Positions 1-12,132 of a DNA stretch of 64,000 nt are shown here, one piece after another. The stretch comes from Phragmites australis (taxonomy: Eukaryota > Streptophyta > Magnoliopsida > Poales > Poaceae): positions 8,868,501 through 8,932,500 of the forward strand of contig NC_084922.1 of the NCBI RefSeq assembly GCF_958298935.1, in the 5' to 3' direction. Position 1 is the first letter of the stretch; each line of letters opens with the position of its first letter. Below the pieces are notes generated by a model. It saw only the letters and a list, made by a program, of their open reading frames with translations, did not search any database and had not been told where the DNA came from. The position numbers and the translations under genes are program-made.

Positions 1-928
1 TAGAAGAGAGGAGATTAGCAATGTTGTACATTTCTAGTGGATTCTTCTTTTGCTTGGTTGGAGGAGATCTCAGAAAGCTTTGTACCTTGCATTAGTTCAT
101 GTATTCATGTGTTGCAACTTACAACAGTTTTGAGGACTATTTGCAACTTACATATGTTTGTGCATAGTTGAGAGAGGATTGCTCCTTTTGTATCACAACT
201 ATCAATGATTATATTATGTAGTTCGGATTCTCTGATTTTCTTATAGTTTTGTGTCTAATTGACCTAATAGTGATGGTTTAGGTTGTGTTATCTGGGTTCT
301 GAACTTCTGATAGGGACTACTTGTATGTCTCCTAAAATGTGAAGCACTGAAGGTTACCAATGTTTCTTGTGGTTTGTTGGAAACAACATTTGCTTCAAAT
401 GTGATAGGCCTTTACATAACATGATGTAAACTATACTCCATAGAGGGTTTCATTTGGTTGAATGTTGATGGAGCTGTCCATGATTTTATTATTTTATTGC
501 ATGACTTTTGTCTATGAACACATAAATCACAGATATTTTAAATTGTTTTTTTAATCTAGAATCAAGCATTTCATTGTTTTTACTGGTTAACATTGATATG
601 CATTACTCTGATCTATGCTGCACCTGCATTTCATTGTTTGAGCCCTTGTCGGGTTCAGGTTCGGGGGGCAAAATTTAACCCGTTTAGCAGTTCGGGTGCA
701 GGTTGAGTTTTGATTCTTGGGTTTCATGGCGGGTGCGTTTTGGCTCAAATCGCATCCGACCCGACCCGTTGCCACCCATAGGCGATTCACTACCTTTACA
801 CCTTTATATTGCTTATGGCATGTGGCGTGGTGATGCCATGCACACATCGTCGTGGTGAATACACACATCATACACGCATCACGATCTACCATTACCAATC
901 ACTAAAACAATATAGAGTATAGACCTTA
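1..928. other. Unassigned flanking sequence
   Basis: No gene could be supported here. The first 500 bases are AT-rich with many short T runs and resemble plant 3' UTR or intronic DNA, so the tail of a gene lying off the left edge is possible but cannot be shown. Around 640-780 the DNA becomes GC-rich, with repeated CGGGT/ACCCG words typical of dispersed grass repeats. The open frames here have biased, low-complexity composition and no family motif. Confidence 0.3.
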
Positions 929-1164
929 GGCCCTATTTGGTTCAACTTTTGCTACTCAGAAGTAGAAAGCTAAACGAAATATTCTACTTCTAGAAATGGC
1001 TTCTGAGAAACAAAAGCTGTCATTATTACTAGAAGCCAGAAGCTGGTCTGGAGGAGCTTTTCTAGCTTCTAAGGGATATTATATATATATTATTCATTTT
1101 AGTCATATCAAAAGCTAATTCAAAAGCAGCTTTTGCAAAAACCTCATCCCAACCAAACATGCCC
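929..1164. mobile_element. Tourist-like (PIF/Harbinger) MITE
   Basis: A 236-bp element with imperfect terminal inverted repeats: it begins GGCCCTATTTGGTT and ends with the inverse of GGGCATGTTTGGTT. It is flanked on both sides by TTA (926-928 and 1165-1167), the target duplication expected of PIF/Harbinger-derived MITEs. The inside is AT-rich with repeated AAAAGCT/AGCTTTT words and no coding capacity. The GG(C/G)C-N-TTTGGTT ends are typical of the very common grass Tourist-like families. Confidence 0.7.
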
Positions 1165-1303
1165 TTAGTACCTTACTATAACATAGCTATAACTAGAGTC
1201 AGACTATAGTTGTTCAACAATGTAGAGAGAGAAACGAACCTTAACCAGAACAGGTTACAACTATAGACCATACTATGAAGAATCTAAAATAGTAAAACAA
1301 ATG

Positions 1304-1370
1304 CATTAGCCAAACAAAAGCCCAAGAGCCTAGCTGGTCAGCCCATTAGCCAAACAAAAGCCCATGAGCC
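1304..1370 (+). repeat. 27-bp direct duplication
   Basis: A 27-bp segment beginning CATTAGCCAAACAAAAGCCC occurs at 1304-1330 and again at 1344-1370 with a single difference (A/T near its end), separated by 13 bp. It looks like a short local duplication. No function is suggested. Confidence 0.8.
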
Positions 1371-2580
1371 CACTACCTCCCATTCTTTGCCCTAGCAATA
1401 AAGTTTTCCCTTCCCCATCGTCTCCACGAGTCATACAAGCAGCCACCGCATCATCTCCTCTCTTCCCCCTCCTCTCCAGACGGCACATCCCAAGGTGTCT
1501 CGGCTGCATCCTGAAGTCAAACCCGACCCATGATCGGGTCATTCAAACCTAGATATGTTATTCAGCTTTGCAGATCAAGCAACACGCCAATGTCAAGGCC
1601 CGTGCTCGCCGGCGGGCGGCATAAGGAGGGCACCTGGTGCGACGCAAGAAGGCTCAGTGGCTCGATAACCAGGTTTGTGCCTTGTGTCATGCCCCTCCCC
1701 TCAATAACCCATGCACAACCCTATATTATAGCGCCCGAGCCATAGTGAGCCACGATTATCCGCCACGGCGATTTAGCAATGATATGGCGACGCTATTGTG
1801 ATGCCCTAATAACTATGTCCTTCATCTAATTGGCTCATTAATTTCATCTGTTCCATTGATGCAATTCTCTACTAATAAATAAAACTTAAAAGTTATTCTA
1901 CACATGGCATGAGGATCATAAGGGGATCAATATCCACCGGAAGGATAGCCAGGCGGCGTCAATTGCTAGGGACGAGAGATTAGACTATAAATAAGAGAGA
2001 CTTTGAATATTGGGAGAGACTTACATTAATTCTTCTCTTCTTGCTTACAATGATGTGTGGTTGATCCTTTATATAGAGAGGGAAAATTACAATCATAAAT
2101 TAATTGCAATGCTTAACTTATCTCCCACCAAACTTATCTCTAAACAAATCATCTCAAATCCTAACATACTAAACTTATCTCCGAATCAAATCTAGCCCTT
2201 ACTAAACTTATCTCCTGCCGTGGTGCTCCTTGGGCCGGCTGGCCACCATGACATTACACCCCTCCTTTTGAGCAGCCCGACCATGGTTGCAGTCCCAACA
2301 ACCCTCACACTGACAAAAGGTGTATGGAAGATTCCACTATTTATCACTGAATAACTTATCATGTTTCATATATGTCATTGTTGTGTCAATGACATGTGAG
2401 TTCATGTCCCACATGTCATCATTACAATGGATGTCATATAGTAGATTAGACAGTTATTCGGTGACGTGTCATAGATTTATCCAAGGTGTATCCCATACCA
2501 TCTTCTGCACGGATGCTATCAGTTAGGCTGTAGATGGTGTGACAACATTGCAATAGTCGTGGATGAAGTTAAGAGCACGG
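1371..2580. other. Unassigned repeat-like DNA
   Basis: No gene could be supported. Between about 2120 and 2215 the word AACTTATCTCC recurs several times, followed by GGCCACCATGACATTAC. This resembles remnants of LTR-retrotransposon DNA, but no boundary or partner repeat is visible. The right-hand end abuts the copia element and carries one half of its target duplication. Confidence 0.3.
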
Positions 2581-4161
2581 TGTAGTGAAAATGGTTCTAT
2601 TAGGTCCTGATTGTGATTTTGGTGATTAATGACAACATAGTCATTGGGACTAACATGTTTGTTAATAATATATGTTAATAGATCTCATGGATGTAATACA
2701 TCAAGAAGCCACCACAGTCGGGAGAAAGTTTGGTTGAATTGGAGAAGTCCCAGGAAGATTTGCCTCACTAGATAGTTCGGTGTTCAACGTGTTGTACTCA
2801 CCTGAGCATTTCGTGTAGAGAAGGCTGTAGCTATTGAAGACTGAAGAGTAACCCATTGGATGGTCCGGTGATTAGCTTGTGTGCACCGGAGGATCACACC
2901 GGAGAATTTCTGCCAGAGAGGCTGCAATTGTTTAAGCAGATCGATGAACTGACCGGATAGTCTGGTGATCATAGAGAAAGTTACATCGGAGCATTTTCAA
3001 GGAAAAGAAGAGAAGATCCAACTGACCGGATAGTCCAGTGATGAGGAAGAACAACACACCAAAGCATTTCTTGCAGAGACGTTTCTGAGTGCTGAAGGAT
3101 AAAGAACAACTGATCGGACAGTTCAGTGTGAAGAGGAAGTGCATCAGAGCATTTTACACAAAGAGGCTATAAATGCTCGGATGACTCAAAAATAACTCAC
3201 CGGAAGGTCTGGTGATAGATTTGAAGGTATATTGGAGTGTTCGGTGTTCACAGAGGCATTGAGTGGAGTTCCAACGGCTAGTTTCTAAGGTAGTACTATT
3301 GTTCTCACTGGATCATCCGGTGTTAACAGTTTTTCTAAGCAATTGGGAAAATGACTAGTTGGCGAATTTGAAGCTATAAATAGCCATCTACTCAGTCATT
3401 TGAAGGTGTGGCATACTGCTAGAGTTTAGAGAAGACTATAGACACTTGAGAAGACATCCAAACCACCAAAGTACTTAAACCGATCATTAAGGCAATTAAG
3501 CACAAGATTAGTGAGTGATTAATACTTATAGGCCTAGAGTGAGTTGTAGCTAGGTGTTGTAGCTTGAATAATGGATCAAGGAGTGATTCTAGCTTGTACC
3601 ACGTGGTACGCCAGCGCCTTAGAGTCTTGGTGATTCGCCGGCAACTTGAGCCAGAGTTGTTCAAGCTTGTTGACCCTCCGACTTGGTGTAGAGCGATGAC
3701 ATGACACCTGTACGGGGACGCGAATACCCTTGACTTGGTGACTCAAGCTCCGAAGTGATCATGATAGCAAATGACCGAAAGAGAGGCTAGTGTCTTGGTG
3801 GCTCATCCGGCTTGAGCCCTTGTCTTGGTGGCTTGGCGGCTCAAGAGTTATGACCAGGTACCGACCTGGAACATATCCTTGGTAGAGCTCCAACGTGGAC
3901 TAAGGATGACATTCATACCATTGATACCACATGTTAAAAATCTCTTGTGCTGAGTTTGTTTCTCTACCTTATTTACATTTTTGCATTTACATTCTTACAA
4001 CTTATCTTGCTAGAGTAGGTAGCAATCCTCTTGAACGATAGAGTAGACACATTAGATAAACCTAGAGCGTATTTAGATAGAAAACGAAATATATTTATCT
4101 TGTGAAGTTTTGCAGCATTAGTTTTTATGTGTCCCCTCTTAGGACGTCACGGCTCCTCACA
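2581..4161 (+). repeat. 5' LTR of the gag-only copia element
   Basis: The left LTR is 1581 bp, starts TGTAGTGAAAATGG and ends CCTCACA. It is homologous along its length to 7416-9034. Its first 800 bp contain many imperfect palindromes built from CCGGA and TCCGGTG half-sites, for example around 2855-2905, 2950-2970 and 3300-3320. These may be regulatory in the U3 region. Confidence 0.85.
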
Positions 4162-4163
4162 AT

Positions 4164-4175
4164 TGGTATCAGAGC
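4164..4175 (+). other. tRNA-iMet primer-binding site
   Basis: TGGTATCAGAGC lies two bases after the LTR end. It is the standard plant copia/gypsy primer-binding site complementary to the 3' end of initiator methionine tRNA, and it fixes the LTR/internal boundary and the element's plus orientation. Confidence 0.9.
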
Positions 4176-4212
4176 CTCATGCTCTTGATAGGTTTAATTG
4201 CCTAGAGTTGTG

Positions 4213-6144
4213 ATGTCTGGGGTTAGGATGGATACCCATAGTGCTCCGCATTTCGACGACACTAATTTCTCCCGTTGAAAAATTCTAATGACTTGTTATT
4301 TACAAGTTAAAAGTTTAGATATTTGGAGGGTCACCGAGGAAGGGATGAAACATCGCATCACCAACAAAGAGAGATAATTAGATGCATTGGCGAAGAGTAT
4401 CCTTTTATCATCTTTAAATATTGATGCATTTAATCATATTTATTCTCTCACCAATGCACATTATATTTGGACTAGTCTCATTAAAATATATGAAGGTACA
4501 AAGGATGTGCACGATGAGAAATATCATATGCTTGTTACTAAGCTCAATAGTATCAAACAATTTGTCATGAAAGTGCTAATAACATGTACTCATATTTGAA
4601 TATTATTGTCAATGAGATCAATGGGTTATATTTGACCCAAATTGATGATGATCAAGTGGTGAGAAGAATACTTCAAGCTCTTCTTCTGAAGTACAAGTTG
4701 ATAGTCTCCATCATCTATGACAACAACGACAAGAAAATGACTCTAAGTCAAGTACTTGATAAGATCACCGCCTATGAGATGACCATGAACATGGGGTAGA
4801 AGCTTCTTCTTCATCTGATGCCAAGAAACTTACTCTCACAAGCAAGCAAGCACCATACGAACATATGGAAGCAAAGATGAGGAGGCAAGAGCAGGAGTTA
4901 AGCTCAAGCAAAGATGATGGAGATGAAGATGAAAATGAAGATGAAGACGAAAAGAGCAATGAAGATGATGAGCAAAGCGCATCAAGTGATGAAGATGGAT
5001 CCCGAAGTCGCCAAACTCATCTCTCAAGTGGAGAAGAACATCAAGAAGATCAATACCAAAATTTATCACCGAATCTCCATGAAAGACTTGATCAAAACAA
5101 TTTATCACATCAAGAAGAAGAAGAAGACCAAGAGCAACAAGTAGACAAGGGTAAGATCCAAAGCATTTGCAAGCATGGAAAAATCAATGGGTGAAGATAA
5201 ATATTCAAGCTCAAGTGATTAGAGCTTTGACACCTACTCCTTCAAGAAAAGCTTTTCCTTAAGGTCATCATCACGTAAGTCGTCATTACACAAGTGTCTT
5301 ATGGCAAAAGGTATAGAAAACAATGTAAGTGATGATGAATTCGATAAAGATTTCCCTCTCAACAAGAACTTCTTGATTTGATTAATGAGCAACAAAGGGA
5401 CTTAAAGAAACAAGCTAAAGAACTGAAGAAATTCAATACCCTTAATAACATTCATGCTACATTGTTTCTAATTATAAACAATTGTTGAGCAAATTCGAAT
5501 TGCTAAACAAGGAGCATGAAGAGCTTAAGGTAAAATTTGAGTACATTGAATCTCAAACTAAGGTTCATTTGAAGCAATTCACCTCTCTATTTAATTTCAA
5601 TCATAAGGTAGATATTTGCACTTTTTGTGATGATTTAATTAATTTATTTAGCTCACCTCTTTTCAATGAAATATGTATTGAGAATGTTTTTGTAAAACTA
5701 TCTAATGAACTCATTATACAAGAAAATGATGAGTTCAAGTAAGAAGTGGAGAATCTCAAGAAGGACTTGCAAGATTAAAGGGCAAAGAATATGTCCAATC
5801 TCCTCAAGATAACCGTGCTACCATGATAAATAAGCTTGCGAAGGGGTTAACTGTGACATGCTTCAAGTGCCATCAAGAAGGCCACAAATTCTTCTAATGT
5901 AAGCAAGCCAAGAAGGAGACCAAAGAAAAAAAAGAAGACGATGCATCTTTCCTACAAGACCTCCAACATCTACATCAAGTCCAACTACAAGGTCAAGACC
6001 AAGAACGATCACTACAAACTCAAGAAGAAGAACAATGGTAAGGTGGTTGCACATATGATTAGGAGAAAGGACCGGAGATGGAAAAAACCCATTTGCATGC
6101 CGAAGGAAGTTATTACCAATATGAAGGGGTCCCAATCGGTTTAG
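4213..6144 (+). pseudogene. Degenerate copia gag, no pol
   Basis: The reading starts at an ATG 38 bases after the primer-binding site. It shows a UBN2/gag-polypeptide-like region (about 4380-4800, with motifs such as IWTSLIKIYEGTKDV and LTQIDDDQVVRRILQALL), then a low-complexity Asp/Glu/Lys stretch (about 4900-5000). Next comes a CCHC zinc knuckle at about 5859-5900, reading CFKCHQEGHKFF then a stop in place of one residue before the last Cys, and finally a basic tail. At least four stops and one frame change interrupt it, so no intact Gag is made. Gag would form retrotransposon particles and bind element RNA through the knuckle. The tail (about 6040-6140) resembles the linker that precedes protease in SIRE-like copia elements, and nothing resembling pol follows. 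Confidence 0.7.
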
Positions 6145-7401
6145 ATTCCAAAGAAGACTTGAAATCCATGAGACAGCTAGGGGATTTGGAGACTTGCCTC
6201 ATAAGATGAAGTAAATGTTCAAGCAAAGAAGTCAAGTGTATAACATTAAGCGTATTGATGAAGATCATTATCGTCATATGTCCAAATCACCATCCAAAGG
6301 TAATGAGGTAATGATAGCTAGCATTTTGTTTATGCATTTTGAACTATTGCCTTATCTAGGATTACATATGCATATGTATATTTTAATTTATTGCAATACC
6401 TAGTGTAGATTTATCTTATGGTAAGTTGCTTGTGTTTCTCTCTAACCCGTGAGCAATCTACATAGCTTATTAGTGATAGGCTCTTGTCATGGCACTAGTT
6501 TTACAATTGATATCCTTTATGTGCAATGAGTTTAATCTATATGATAAATTCTCCATTATTATCAATAACAAGTGCATAAATCTGACAAGTATTCAATATT
6601 TGTATGCACATATTTAGGAGAGCATATTCTATAGATTGTGATTTTGAGACTAACATGTGTTGCTAGATATATCTTTTGTAGTTTTATGGAGCAATCAACA
6701 CGTCACTAGAGGTAAGCAATGCTTAAAGGTTTCAATTGGTATTATTGTCAATTCATTTCTACATTTAAGCTACCTTCATGCATGATATGACTTAAACTTT
6801 ATACCTCTACTTATTATCTAGATGCGTATATATTGCTACATTCCTACAAGTGGTATTCACAAGTGAGTCTTATTATATATATGCGCACATAAAAGGGGAG
6901 TTTAGATTATATCATGTGAGTTTAATGAGTTATGATCCTTGTTTGTCTTTTTTAATTGATATTAATGCCTTTTATCCTTACAATTAATATATCTTTTCAA
7001 TTGGTATTATCTTATTGGATCATAATTTATGAAGCTCTCTCCCATATGCTTTAACGCTTTTCCTCAAACTCAACATGTGTTTGTAGCCATTTTTGAGATG
7101 GTTGACAAAAGGGGAGAAGTTTGACGAACAAAGCAAGATGCATACCTAGTGGAGAACAAGTAAGATGCCAAGGTTGAAAAAGGGGACTCATCTACATTTG
7201 CTATTAAAAGTATGCAATAAAGAAGCTCTTATATGGGTTGATCAAGGGAGATAGTGGCAATGAATAAAAAGAGAGCCACAACAATAGGGAGACTAAGTGC
7301 TAACAACATGCATCCAAGCAATGTGGTAAGCCTTTGTGCTCTTTACAATTTGTATCTTTTATTATTTGTCACTTGTTTTGGTTATATTGTCATCAATCAC
7401 C
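6145..7401 (+). other. Non-coding internal region of the copia element
   Basis: AT-rich DNA between the end of gag and the polypurine tract. No pol motif was found in any frame. Part of its right end (about 7300-7400, containing ATGCATCCAAGCAATGTGG) recurs inverted at about 40540-40656, beside another copy of this LTR. Confidence 0.6.
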
Positions 7402-7414
7402 AAAAAAGAGGAGA
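7402..7414 (+). other. Polypurine tract
   Basis: The purine run AAAAAAGAGGAGA lies immediately upstream of the right LTR, in the position where plus-strand DNA synthesis is primed in LTR retrotransposons. Confidence 0.75.
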
Positions 7415-7415
7415 T

Positions 7416-9034
7416 CGTAGCGAAAATGGCATATTAGGTCATGATTATGATTTTGATAATTAAGGACAACACAGTCATTGGGACTAACATGTTTATCAAG
7501 AATATATATTAGTAGGTCTCATGGATACAATATATTAAGAATCCACCATAGTCGGGACAAAATTTGGTTAAATTGGAGAAATCTCAGAAAGATTTGCCTT
7601 ATCAGATAGTCTGCTACTCAGTGTGTTGCACTCACTGGAGCATTTCCTGCAAACATGGTTGTAGCTATTAAAGACTGAGGAGCAATCCACCGGATGGTCC
7701 GGTGATTATCTTGTGCGCATCGGAGGATCACACTGGAGCATTTCGACTAGAGAGGCTGCAACTGTTGAAGTAGATGGATGAACTGATCGGATAGTCCGGT
7801 GATCACTACAGAAAGTTACACCGGAGCATTTCCAGGGAAAAGAAGAGAAGATCCAATTGATCGAATAGTCCGGTGGTGAGGAAGAACAACACACCAGAGC
7901 ATTTCTTACAGAGGTGTTTCCGAGTGCTAAAGGATGAAGAACAACTAATCGAACAGTCCGGTGTGAAGAGAAAGTGCACTAGAGCATTTTACACAAAGAG
8001 GCTATAAAGACTCGGATGACTCAAAATAACTCACCGAAAGATCCGGTGATAGATTTGAAAGTACACCGGAGTATCCGGTGTTCACAGAGGCATTGAGTGG
8101 CGTTCCAATGGCTAGTTTCTAAGGTTGTACTCACTGGATAATTCGGTGTTAGTACTACTGTTCTTACCAGATCATCCAGTGTTAATAACTTTTCTGAGCC
8201 ACTGGGAAAACGGCTAGTTGGCGAGTTTGAGGCTATAAATACCCCTTCACTCAGTCATTTGAAGGTGTGGCATGCTGCTGGAGTCTAGAAAAGACTATAG
8301 ACACTTGAGAAGATATCCAAGGCACCAAAGTGCTTAAAGTGATCATCCAAAATAATTAAGCATAAGATTAGTGAGTGATTAGTGCTTATAGGCCTAGAGT
8401 GAGTTATAGCTAGGTGCTACAACTTGAAGAAGGGATCAAGGAGTGATTCTAGTTTATACCAAGTGGTACACCGACGCCTTAAAGTCTTGGTGACTCGCCG
8501 ATAACTTGAGCCAGAGTTACTCAAGCTTGTTGACCCTCCGACTTGGTGTGGAGCGATGACAAGACATGTGTACGGGGACACAGAGACTATTGCCTTGATG
8601 GATCAAGCTCTGAAGTGATCATGATGGCAAGTGACCGGAAGAGAGGCTAGTGTTGAGACCTTTCGTTGGTAGCTCATCCGGCTTAAGACCTTGTTTTGGT
8701 GGCTCAAAAGTCATGACCGGTTGCCGACCAAGAGCATATTTTTGGTGGAGCTCCAACATGGACTAAGGGTGATATTAATACCATCGATACCATGGGATAA
8801 AAATCTCTTATACCGAGTTTGTCTCTGTACCTTATTTACGTTTCCGTATTTACATTTTTAAAATTTACCTTGCTAGAGTAGGTAGCAATCCTCTTGAGCG
8901 GTATAATAGACACACTAGGTAAACCTAGAACATATTTAGATAGAAATTGAGATATGCTTATCTTATGAAGTTTTAGAGCTATTAGTTTTTAAGTATCATA
9001 ATTCAATTTCCTTAGAACATCACCGTTCCTCACA
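7416..9034 (+). repeat. 3' LTR of the gag-only copia element
   Basis: The right LTR is 1619 bp, colinear with 2581-4161 with many substitutions and small indels. Its first base is C instead of T (CGTAGCGAAAATGG against TGTAGTGAAAATGG), so the canonical TG end has decayed. It ends CCTCACA. The same CCGGA/TCCGGTG palindrome series is present. Confidence 0.85.
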
Positions 9035-9388
9035 CACGACCAGCTTGGTCGCATACCTTATCGTGCTATTGTTGTCATCGGAACATCTCATAAAAAAGAT
9101 AGAGGGTGGCTTGGTGTTGAGGGCGGTGTCCGTGCTTGAAGCACCAACAACTGTAACATGCACATTGCGGTAGACGACGGTGATAACAACTAGTGGCGAT
9201 GCGGTAGCAGCGCTGGTGGCGCCATTGCCGCCATTCAGGCATATCGTCGAACATCTGGCGGGTAGGTCTGTATCAACGATAGTCTCCACGCTTGACGCAG
9301 TCACAACATAGGTGTCACCCGTGATCGGCATGCCTTCCATGCCCCTCGCCTTCTCGAGTCTTGTCACCCGATCCGTGAGCTCCGTCAC
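9035..9388 (-). pseudogene. Unrecognised ORF remnant split by the copia insertion
   Basis: A minus-strand frame opens at about 9388 with a short heptad-like stretch (MTELTDRVTRLEKA) and runs without a stop to the copia LTR. The same frame continues on the far side of the element from 2580 to a TGA at 2519-2521, so the element landed inside an ORF of at least about 140 codons. I do not recognise the protein. The coiled-coil-like start resembles the N-terminal part of some grass gypsy gag ORFs, but that is weak. It may be chance or an older repeat. Confidence 0.3.
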
Positions 9389-12132
9389 CGCGCTAGTGAT
9401 GTCTGCCAGGGAGTCCTTAATGTCGCTCAGGGTGTTGGTGATGATGGTAAAGTCCTTTGAACTCCTTCCTCAGCAGCTCTTCTTGTGCGACAGGAAGCGA
9501 CTTGAACTGCTCGTTCGCAGCATCATAAACCAGTCTCTGATAATATGTACAGTTTATGCTCTGCTAGTAAGTGAACTCATCATTGACCCAAAATGAAACG
9601 GCCAACTCGTGAAGAGATAGTTCATACAGGTAACATATATACAGCAATAAACTACAGTGCATATTTGTTTGACGAAATTGATAACAGCAGCAGCAACGAC
9701 AATATACTGATAATACAGTCAACAACTCAGCATTAGCATCGGGATTGGCCAAACATTTTTTTCAACTATACAGTAATATAGGTGGTGGGGGATGACCATT
9801 ATATAATTGCAATAGCACAATTTTTATCTGTTTAAACATAAGACAGTGAATTTCTTAAACTACGAACTCTGGAGAGATGCACTGTATCTGCAAGTTACTC
9901 GGACATTAGGTATTTAATATTTATTAATTTCTCATCAAAACTTCAGTCATTGTCCGATAATCAAGTACACATGACAATATTCAATAACAAGTTCCATCAG
10001 TTGTTTTTACTACACAATACTAGTACTTTTTTATATTGTGCAGAGAATTTAGACGATGCACAAGTTATAATGTATTACTATGTTAGAGTCAGATAGTAGC
10101 AGAAAATGTGCCATCTATTTACGTTTTTCAAATGGGCCACCTATAATATTGCTCAGAACTAAGCATGATAGAGTACGACTAACAATAAGACATGACACAA
10201 TTTTAGTTCTATTGATCATTGTAGATGGACAAAAATAAATATAAGGCGATCAATGTTGTATCCTAAGAATCAAATTATTTCTCGGGAGTTCAAATAATAA
10301 GAAAGCTTTGTGTCTGCTGTCAGACTTAGAGGATTGAAGGTATCATGATAGTTCATTAATACTACTAGTAGGAGACAACATATCTCCCCTAAAATTGTGC
10401 TTGATAATCTTCTGTCCTCAGTTATAATAACATTAGGATGGTTTTGGACAGGAGATCCACTGCCATGTTTTGCTTGAATTCACCACATGATCAGAGTGGC
10501 CCACTTGCCAGAATATCTGCCTCAACTATATGGTAGCATAGTATACTTTGGCCTGTTGTAAACGAGCAAATAAAAACAGCAGAATGGAGAACAGGGCATG
10601 GTTACCTGGAAATAAGCCTCTAATCTCTCTAATTTTGATCTCAATGCAGCATACCCCCTGTTAATCTACTGGAATGAATATAAAGATCTGTGAAATCTGA
10701 AAAACATTGTCAATTGTTATCCTTAATGCACCAAAAAAGCATCCCATCTTATAAGTTAACATGGACATTAAGAACTATGAAACTATCTTATTAGTAAGCA
10801 AACATGAATGGGAAGGGATAAACAAGACAAGTGGCCCACAGAGGACATTCTAATAGTACTATTCCACATAAACAGTTGCTCAAGACTTTTTTACGCATTC
10901 TAAAAATAGGTTACTGAGAAGATCATGTCAACTCAAACCCAAACCCTTCGTGCCCGAATCTCCAAGCATTTGTAGGCATCTAAGATGAAGGTGGCATTTT
11001 GCAGGATCGTAAAAACTGTACCACAAGCGTTGACTAACAAAGAATATTAATAGAACAACAGCCAGCTGCTTTTCTCCTTCAGATAACCAAACCAGATAAC
11101 CAAAACCCATCAGATAACCAAACCAGACACCAAACTGAGAAGCAAAGCAGAGAAGCAATGATACCACTGACCACTGTGACTCCTTACATAGAAAAACATG
11201 GAGAAACATTTCTAGGAGCTACCTCATTCTGGTATGCAGATTCAGTTCCTTTGTTCAGGATCCAGATTCTTTGAAAAGACTGACAAGAAGTGTTTTCCCT
11301 TTCCCTTTCGAGACCATGCGTGTTTAACTGGGCCAGTGATTACAACTTCTTTGTATAAATACTCAAGTGATCAGAAAACTTTAGTAGGAAAAGGCATATT
11401 AAGATGACAGTATCAAAGTATTGATCTCAGCAACATCATGGCGATAGCAAAAGGATACAGATGTTGGTCACTTCAAGACAAGAATGGCAGATCTAAAGTA
11501 CTTTTTGTGCACTTAATGCAGTGCAAACTCCAATTTAAGTAGTATCACAGTGGCAAGAAATGCTAGGCACTGAGCAACACTTCCATGTAAAATATGAAGA
11601 AGTCCATAACCAAAAGTCTAATACCATGGTCCATGGGAATTGCTTTGCAAAAACAGTAAGGGTCAAGTTTTAGATGTAAGCACCACAATCTGGATTGCAT
11701 CAATGCAAAGAGTCAGTAGATGTGCTTGCAAGAATTTGAAATATCACTAATGCTCTCCATGTCGTCCTCTGGACACAACACCTACAAGATCACCATCCCT
11801 TGACCCCTTGGTTGTAAATATATAGTAAGAAAGGTCACATGTCTAATTTTAGCATTTATGTGTCAAAATCTACAATAAATTTTCCAAAGCATGGAAGATG
11901 GATCAGAAAATGTAGAGGCATGTAGCATCCCAACAGCAATAATATAGTCTGACATCAATGGTATGCTACTTTCATTAACATATGTATCTCTACATTTGTC
12001 GATGACAAGGAACATAAGCTGGAAATAGAATAACTTAGAAGTTGTTACAGAAGTACATGCTCACATTCTGGGGTATTAGGACCATTACTATAGTCTGTAA
12101 GACTTGATTCAGTGGGCCTATTCCATGCTTCC
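9389..12132. other. Intergenic, downstream flank of the MYB gene
   Basis: AT-rich DNA without a supportable coding region. The part nearest 12133 is expected to include the 3' UTR and polyadenylation site of the minus-strand MYB gene, but the transcript end cannot be placed. No terminal repeats or target duplications were seen. Confidence 0.4.

Larger units (their letters stand above)
2581..9034 (+). mobile_element. Non-autonomous gag-only copia-type LTR retrotransposon
   Basis: A full-length element of 6454 bp with two direct long terminal repeats (2581-4161 and 7416-9034), a primer-binding site beside the left LTR, a polypurine tract beside the right LTR, and a near-identical 5-bp target duplication (CACGG at 2576-2580, CACGA at 9035-9039). 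The internal 3.25 kb holds a degenerate gag region that ends where the pol polyprotein would start. I found no protease, integrase, reverse transcriptase or RNase H motif. The architecture matches terminal-repeat elements that keep only gag and depend on a partner for pol. The LTRs differ at many sites, so the insertion is not recent. Confidence 0.85.

Noticed and set aside
4865..5194. Acidic Asp/Glu-rich 109-codon frame as a separate gene
   Set aside because: It is the low-complexity part of the degenerate copia gag; the alternative frames arise from a GATGAA repeat.
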